From Dipylidium caninum (lineage: Eukaryota > Platyhelminthes > Cestoda > Cyclophyllidea > Dipylidiidae), in NCBI GenBank assembly GCA_017562135.1, contig QEYB01000003.1:682001-746000 (forward strand): 64,000 nucleotides of DNA, read 5' to 3'. Position numbers and translations under genes: made by a program. This document shows, piece by piece, positions 58,144 to 64,000 of this stretch (its first letter is position 1; each line of letters opens with the position of its first letter). The notes beneath the pieces were generated by a model. That model was given only the letters and a program-made list of their open reading frames with translations, did no database searches and was not told where the DNA came from.

Positions 58144-59220
58144 ATCGGAAAACCCCATACGCGAGTGCGCGGATGTGTTCGTTGGGGCCTGCCGTTTCGA
58201 TCACGAGGTGAAGAATTGGGGGGCCGTGGATCCTTCAACAGAGGCCGCTGAGAACCGTTACGTATTGCGGCAACGTTTACTGGCGTCAAAAACTGGGACT
58301 CTTACCAACATTCCTCAGGCCACTCTGGCCTTCCAAGCTCCTTGCCTTCTGAGGTAAGCGAATTGCAACATGATGTTGCTGACCAAGGGTGTTCTGGTCA
58401 GTGTTGTCTTATGCTGTGGCTTCTAGCTCTCCTAAATGAATTGCCCTTGTTTAACCAAGCGGTTTTGATGGCGACATGGACTCGACGAGACTCGAAAGTG
58501 GGCGCTACCCTCCCTGAGGGGATTTGTTTTGGCATTATCTAAATCGTTCATAATGAATGTATTACTTGATTGTAGTGGGCTTGTTTATTAAAATTGCCAA
58601 CTCATTTTCTGTGAGATTACGGCAAGTCTTTAAGCGTCCATCGCGACTGAGAAATAAATTCTGAAGTCAAACCCCTTTATTGAATGTGTGTTCAGTCATT
58701 GCGAAGCGCTTTTAGTTCTATATTTTGTAAAGTTGATAGTTGCACCATGGTAGCGGGCTACTTCTCCGAAGGCGCTTATAACTTCGAAGGTCGTGTCTTA
58801 GATGACCTAAAACCCTCCTTGAACTTTACTCCACTTACCGTTAATTCGCTGCTCACACCATCAGACGTTGACGCCTCCAATCTTATCAAAATACCTAGTC
58901 GGATGACTCCAAAAATGTTGTGAAGCAACGCACAGGCAGCCCTATGTGGATGGCTAAGGTAGTTGCAATTTTACGAGGATAGGAGCATCTTTGGAAATTG
59001 GCCAAGCTTCAAAACATACCTCTATTTTTCTCGTGGCAGGTCCGACGAGCTGTTTTCTATTCAAGCATTCCGTGACCGAGAAGCTCAACCGTCACGAGCT
59101 GTTGAGAGGGCGATGTGCAACCCAACAGATGGTGAGGTTCGGTGCTGTTCCAGATCCAGGAGTTTTTCGACCACTCGACTTCCATCAGGCCCACAGATTT
59201 CACGATCTGTATCCGCTTAG
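58144..59220 (+). CDS. Unresolved exons of an unknown gene
   Basis: Exon-like frame 58144-58353 has a good acceptor (CGGTTACAG) and donor (CTGAG|GTAAGC). It encodes a protein-like segment with ENPIRECADVFVGACRFD, WGAVDPSTEAAENRYVLRQ and TGTLTNIPQATLAFQ. A second frame (about 58701-58922) contains MVAGYFSEGAYNFEGRVLD and LTPSDVDASNLIKIPSRM. It can splice to 59041-59220, ending either RSVSA or FHDLYPLR depending on phase. I could not join the first and second exons in phase, so they may belong to two genes. No family is recognised. The alternating polar and aromatic makeup is typical of structured protein rather than noise. Confidence 0.4.
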
Positions 59221-60777
59221 ATAAGTTCATTCTTCCGCGCTCAAGTTTCATCTTAGACCAAGTCTTTTCTGTTCCCTCGTCTTCCTCTGGATTTTCATTC
59301 CACAATTTTGGCTAAAGTTTGTCTGACATCGGTACCTACGGGCAATAAACAAGTCCGCCATTGTCTACGATGGGCACTTGGGAACCACCTATTAGTGCTT
59401 TAGTGACATGCGGGGTAAGCTAAGTCAATTGCTTTTTTTGGTTTTATAGTTAAAACTCTGCTGTCTTCTGAAAGCAAAAGGACGGGAAGTGGGACTTCTT
59501 GCAGAACTTCTTAGTTAAAAACGACTCCCAAGCCATTTTTGCTGTGATGACTTGATTCAAGAACCATAAGATTCGCCCATTTGTGCTTGTGCGTCATACA
59601 ATAAAGCGTCCTTTTACTTTTCTTTTATGATGCGTAAACATCTACCATCAGACCTAGAAATCGTGTTTAACGAAATAGGTTGGGACTGCCAGCCGAGGGG
59701 ACTCCAAGACTGCTTTACCAACTTAACTTGCCTAGATTATTCACTTATCTTTAAATAACACCTTCGACATGCACAAGCAGTCTACCCACCCGCTCAAACA
59801 CGCTATACAAAATTTGCGGAGACAGCGGCAAAACATGCAATCTAACTAGTGAAGACAATCATGGCGCCGTTCCGCAATTTCGAGGTGGGTTAGCAGTCGG
59901 GTGATAAAACTGCAATTTTTACGTCAACACACTTACTTGAGTTTTGATGAGAGTCGAAAGGGGTGACACCTATGAGTTATGGCCTAGAAAGCACTTTAAA
60001 TTATTCATTTTGCCTGCTATTTTTACCAAATTTCGGAGGGATTCGAGGCGAAAATCTAGGCGCAATGCCAGCAACATTTCAAACGGTGCCTGAATTGACT
60101 CGGGCGAAATATCCTTAAGTGAGCACAAAAGCACCTGGCAAAACGGTTCAAAACACCACCAGAGGGGTCAATGCGCGCAATGATACAAATACGTGAGCCC
60201 GATGAATTGAAAGAAGTGATGAATTTGCTCAAATGTCAAATTTATAGTGATACATAGGCGAACGCACACAAGAAAGGGGGAGGGACAAACCGGCGAAAAG
60301 TGGAAGGGCAGAAAGGCAGAGGAACTGTTCTGCATAAAACGGACGCGCACACAGCTCTTATCGGACGTGCGTGCATGTGTAAATGTGGTAAAATAGACGC
60401 TAATGAGCGTACACTCAAGTCCATTCGGACTGTTTTTTGAGAGATAGCGAGCAAGGAAGGACTATGGGTGTGCACAGCACAAAAATAACTCTGTGAATGT
60501 ATATTCAGGCTCGGCAGTTATACGTACGCACAAGTGAGTACTCGTGAGCGGATACCCAACACGGCCGTCCCAACGACGAAAATTAGTTGGGACAGAAAAG
60601 AGTGTTTCTTAGAGCATCAAAACCTCCAAACATTCATTAAAAATGGATGAAAGTAGCAGAGGCTGGAAAATACTTAATGTGCCAAGTCTAAAAGTCTAGA
60701 AGAATGGGAGGGGGAAGGAAGAAAGAGAGCGGGGTAGAGGAGGATCACGTATATACATGCGAATAATTCTAGCATGA
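59221..60777. other. Intergenic, 3' flank of the kinase gene
   Basis: No coding exon is recognised. It lies between the plus-strand exons ending near 59.2 kb and the stop of the minus-strand kinase gene, so both 3' untranslated regions probably lie here. The plus strand is A-rich towards the kinase. Confidence 0.4.
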
Positions 60778-63700
60778 TCAGGAGTGGTGTGGAGGTTGAG
60801 GCGTTGATAGTGCTAGGGAGGAGGGGCAAGCTGTCGCAAAAATACCCAAAGCTGCGTTTGGGATGTAGCCGGCACTGGTCCCACTGGCTCCAGCTTGGGA
60901 TTGGTTAGTAGTGGCCGCTTGCTGCTGACCCCCAGACACTGTCGAGACCAAATTGCCGGTTGGCGGGGGAAGGCCGGTTGGGCCAGGGAGAGACCCAACG
61001 TCTAAGTTGTGTCTAAAGGTAAGGTGTATAGAATGGACACGACACCGGTGACGGCCGAAAAACTCGACGATACTACGGCCACACTAACCTAAATAATGCT
61101 TTAACGAACACATGCTATTTACAGGAACCAAGCTAATCGGGTGGGATTAAAGTTGAGAGGAGGAAATAGATATGGTGAGGCTATAACAAGCCCAGCGGAC
61201 GACTCACTTGAGCTGAGCCTTTGGCTTGAGGTAATCGTCGTTGTAAAGCTGGAACACATCTGGCCTGAGCTCTTTTTGGTATGTACAACACTTTCTGATA
61301 AACTCCTACAAGGAGTGGAAAAGGGTGTCGAGTCAAGGCATCCAGTTTCGTCAACAAAAACAGTTGTGATCACCCCGTACTCGGTGCGTACAAAATATTG
61401 ACTGGCTATATGCTTGACGTCATTGTAGCGTCACAAGAGGAATCAAACGTTTAGGCACAAGCAAACACGGAAGGCACACAATGAACCCCTAGTGGTGGAT
61501 CACCAGCGAGAACTAACGCGTGACAGCCTGGTGACTGGCTGATAGCAGCCAGTCACCAGGCTCCATCACCTCAAAGAGGCCAAAAACTATGATTCTGAAA
61601 TGTCAATATCAGCGATGAAGTCTCGTAGCAAAGGTTGTTTGGTGACGCTAAGACCTACTACATGCTAAATAGCAAGGTAATAGAAAAATGGGCGAAAACT
61701 TACTTTAGCACCATCACTAACTTTCGGTGTAGAAGGGAATACGATAGAACGAGCGTGGAGGATGGTATTCTGGTGTAGGATGTCCGCCTGTGACATATTG
61801 TGTCCAAAAGGCTAAAAGTCAGGGCAGCAGCAGTAAAGGGAAACAAATTTGTGTAATCTAGCTCAACGGGAAGGCACCAAACTGCTCGGTGAGGACTTAA
61901 CGTGAAACCTACCTACAGTCTACGGCATGCCTTATGTTCTTTAAAAATTCATACACCGAGGACTGAATAAAACGTAATGTGTGTAAAAAACACAATTGCG
62001 GAGTCTGCGTATTAAAAAAGGCAAGGATGTGAACCGAATAGGGACCAACAGACTGGAGTGTCTACACTATTGCTTGTCCTGGAGAACCGACATATCAGCC
62101 GCATGAAGAGCGAAGTACAAGAACAATTAATCAAGATCAGAGGGTAATTTCGGCCCAACACAGCTATAGCCCAAGCTATGTTTGAAAGGTATGCACAATT
62201 AACTGCGATAAGTACTTAATTCTGAACATTTAACCGAATTTTCTACAAATAAGCCTTGACAACAGCGAGATTAATGTCTTAAGATTGCCCACAATTAGCT
62301 GCTGGCTCAGAATTCCGCATCTGGCAAAAAAAATATCAAAGGGAGAGAATGCCATAATTGGATACTATTATCAACCGTCAGTGAGTCCCGAGTGCTTCAC
62401 TTCCATCCGAGTAAAGAGAATGAAATAAAAATCAACCGCACCTATGACGAATTGCGCATAAATAAAGTGCAACGAACCTTCTTCCCAAAGAGACACTGGA
62501 AGAAGATGATACCGACGGACCAGATATCCACTTTAGAGGAGATTTTGGGAGGTTCACGGCCAGTTTCAAAACACTCGGGCGGAAGGTACCAGTAGGTCCC
62601 GGCGCCTTGTGAGGTCAGGTCCATCCCGGTATCAGGATTATACAAGTCCTCCGTCATCAGTTTGCTTAAGCCGAAGTCCGTTATTTTTATCTCACCAGAA
62701 ATTTCGCCAGATCCTAGAAGGATATTACCTGTAAAATAGAAGAGACGAGGTTAACCGAAATCAATGCATCATGAAAGCACGGTATTTTTAAATTACGAGG
62801 AATAAGAAGGGGAAAAGTTGCTTCAAAGCAATTATGTCATTTCAAAAGTCAGTGAGAGGAGTCTTTTTCTGGCGGATAAACAGAAGTATTCACCAAGATA
62901 ACATTAAGATTGTGAGTAAATTGCACGCACCTGGTTTCAGATCATAGTGGATGACAGGCGGTTTTCGCTGATTCAAGTATTTGAGGGCAGAGATGACCTG
63001 GCAAATTATAGACTTGGCCTCACGCTCCGGTATCACCTTGTTTTGTTTCAAAAAGAAATCTAAATCGTTTCCTTCACAGTACTCTTGAATAGTGCAGAAC
63101 CTGGAAAAAGTGAACAACCATAATTAAACCGGGCACACGGAGGTACGAGAAAAGACAGTGGAGAGTTAAGTAATGGCCTTTATTGGCGCATTAACACACG
63201 TGCGCGTGCAAACCGTGGATTTACGCAAAGTAGAATACAAACGAGGCAAAATGAGTGTTGCAGCCACACCAATCGCCCTACGTCCATTCTTGGCACCATT
63301 AGGCCAAAAGAAAGATAACTGCTTCCTTAGGCGTATACAAGAGACGCAGAGAAGAGGTGAGGAGGCAAGACTTACGCATCGTGGTCGATGTCAAAGACAT
63401 CGAACACCTTAACTATCCGTTGGTGATTGAGAGTCTTGTGGATTTCAATTTCACGAAGAGCATGCCTAAAGGCAAAGATACGCATAAAGTGACAACCCAT
63501 TTCGACACCGCGATACACGTGGACAAACGCTAATTCCGCAAATAAGTAATAAAGAATCAGCGATGCTATTTGTGCAATGCACATTTAATAACTCTATCGA
63601 GTGAATGATAACACCTTAAATAATAGAGAAATACACTCACTTTATGTAATTATCTTTTTTATCCTTGGGCCAGGTTGGATTAAGTTGATGTATCTTACAG

Positions 63701-64000
63701 GCGACATAGCGATTCTCCTGCAGGTCAAACCCCTGCAAGAATACATAGAGGGCATGGGTAGTCAGACTTAGGAAATGGGGCAAAAGTTATTTGAGGAAGT
63801 TAATGCGTGGAAGAAACGCACCTTGTGAACTTCAGAGAAGCCACCCTTGCCAAGAAGATTAAGTAACAAGTAGCGTTCGTTTAATAAAGGGTGATCCTTA
63901 AATCGAGAGGCGTCCTCGTTAGCTATTCGTTTGATTTCACGAATATGCAAGTTTCGTTCCCTATCTAGACGTTCCAGTTCGCTCTGAATTTCCTTGTCCC
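60778..64000 (-). CDS. TLK: Tousled-like serine/threonine kinase (5' end outside window)
   Basis: Minus-strand exons 64000-63822, 63732-63641, 63465-63376, 63100-62931, 62728-62478, 61811-61704, 61305-61208, 61012-60778, all in phase. The visible part starts in the coiled coil before the kinase ([20 protein letters not shown]). Then come the glycine loop GKGGFSEV, the Lys strand VACKIHQL (family VAVKIHQL), [14 protein letters not shown], catalytic HYDLKPGN, metal-binding DFGLSK, activation-loop [11 protein letters not shown] and [27 protein letters not shown] is the TLK signature after subdomain IX. The C-lobe end is less conserved ([17 protein letters not shown]), and the tail is Gly/Ser/Thr/Gln/Pro-rich. 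If the donor at 61207 is not used, a stop at 61204 would remove this tail. TLKs phosphorylate the histone chaperone ASF1 in S phase. The 398-nt intron 61306-61703 contains a perfect hairpin. Confidence 0.97.
61525..61562. repeat. Perfect 17-bp inverted repeat with 4-nt loop
   Basis: AGCCTGGTGACTGGCTG (61525-61541), loop ATAG, and the exact complement CAGCCAGTCACCAGGCT (61546-61562). It lies inside a kinase-gene intron and would form a strong hairpin in RNA or a cruciform in DNA. Confidence 0.95.

Noticed and set aside
1..64000. CRISPR arrays, rRNA genes, retrotransposon polymerase frames
   Set aside because: I looked for regularly spaced repeats, conserved rRNA cores and reverse-transcriptase motifs and saw none.

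Overview
The window looks like nuclear DNA of an invertebrate animal, most probably a parasitic flatworm, with a tapeworm-like genome favoured. The reasons are protein-coding genes cut by many very short GT-AG introns (lengths cluster at 30-38 nt), animal-only transcription factors (POU class 6, Iroquois), a degraded mariner transposon, and a possible two-gene polycistron with an 80-nt intergenic gap. The species cannot be named from the sequence. There are no prokaryotic operons, CRISPR arrays, rRNA genes or convincing tRNA genes.

Layout. Bases 1-11.7 kb hold no gene I can support. A cyclin G gene lies on the minus strand at 11.7-13.0 kb, with a CCAAT/TATA-like promoter just upstream. Bases 13.2-22.4 kb are again without a supported gene. 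A POU class 6 homeobox gene (minus) is at 22.5-24.2 kb. The plus-strand block 25.7-34.4 kb carries CHTF18 (clamp-loader AAA+ ATPase, 14 exons), a NEPRO-like gene, and 80 nt further an unrecognised 192-residue gene. Minus-strand exons at 35.0-40.1 kb encode an unrecognised coiled-coil protein and a serine-rich segment; one intron contains a dead mariner copy. SBDS (plus, 41.8-43.1 kb) converges on an Iroquois homeobox gene (minus, 43.7-45.5 kb). Bases 45.5-54.5 kb are sparse: GC-rich or CCAAT-bearing promoter-like islands and a few weak exons. A RING-finger gene (54.5-55.7 kb), a single-exon RRM gene (56.9-57.2 kb) and unresolved exons (58.1-59.2 kb) follow on the plus strand. The window ends inside a Tousled-like kinase gene (minus, 60.8-64.0 kb).

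Functions. Several genes act on the cell nucleus and growth: cyclin G (cell-cycle control), CHTF18 (PCNA loading and sister-chromatid cohesion), TLK (S-phase chromatin assembly), and SBDS and NEPRO (ribosome and rRNA/RNase processing). POU6 and Iroquois are developmental regulators. Apart from the NEPRO/orphan pair nothing suggests co-transcription; neighbours are otherwise separately promoted and often on opposite strands.

Exon boundaries were read by eye from splice signals, reading-frame phase and remembered family sequence. Where several junctions fit, this is stated. Coordinates given as a CDS span include introns.
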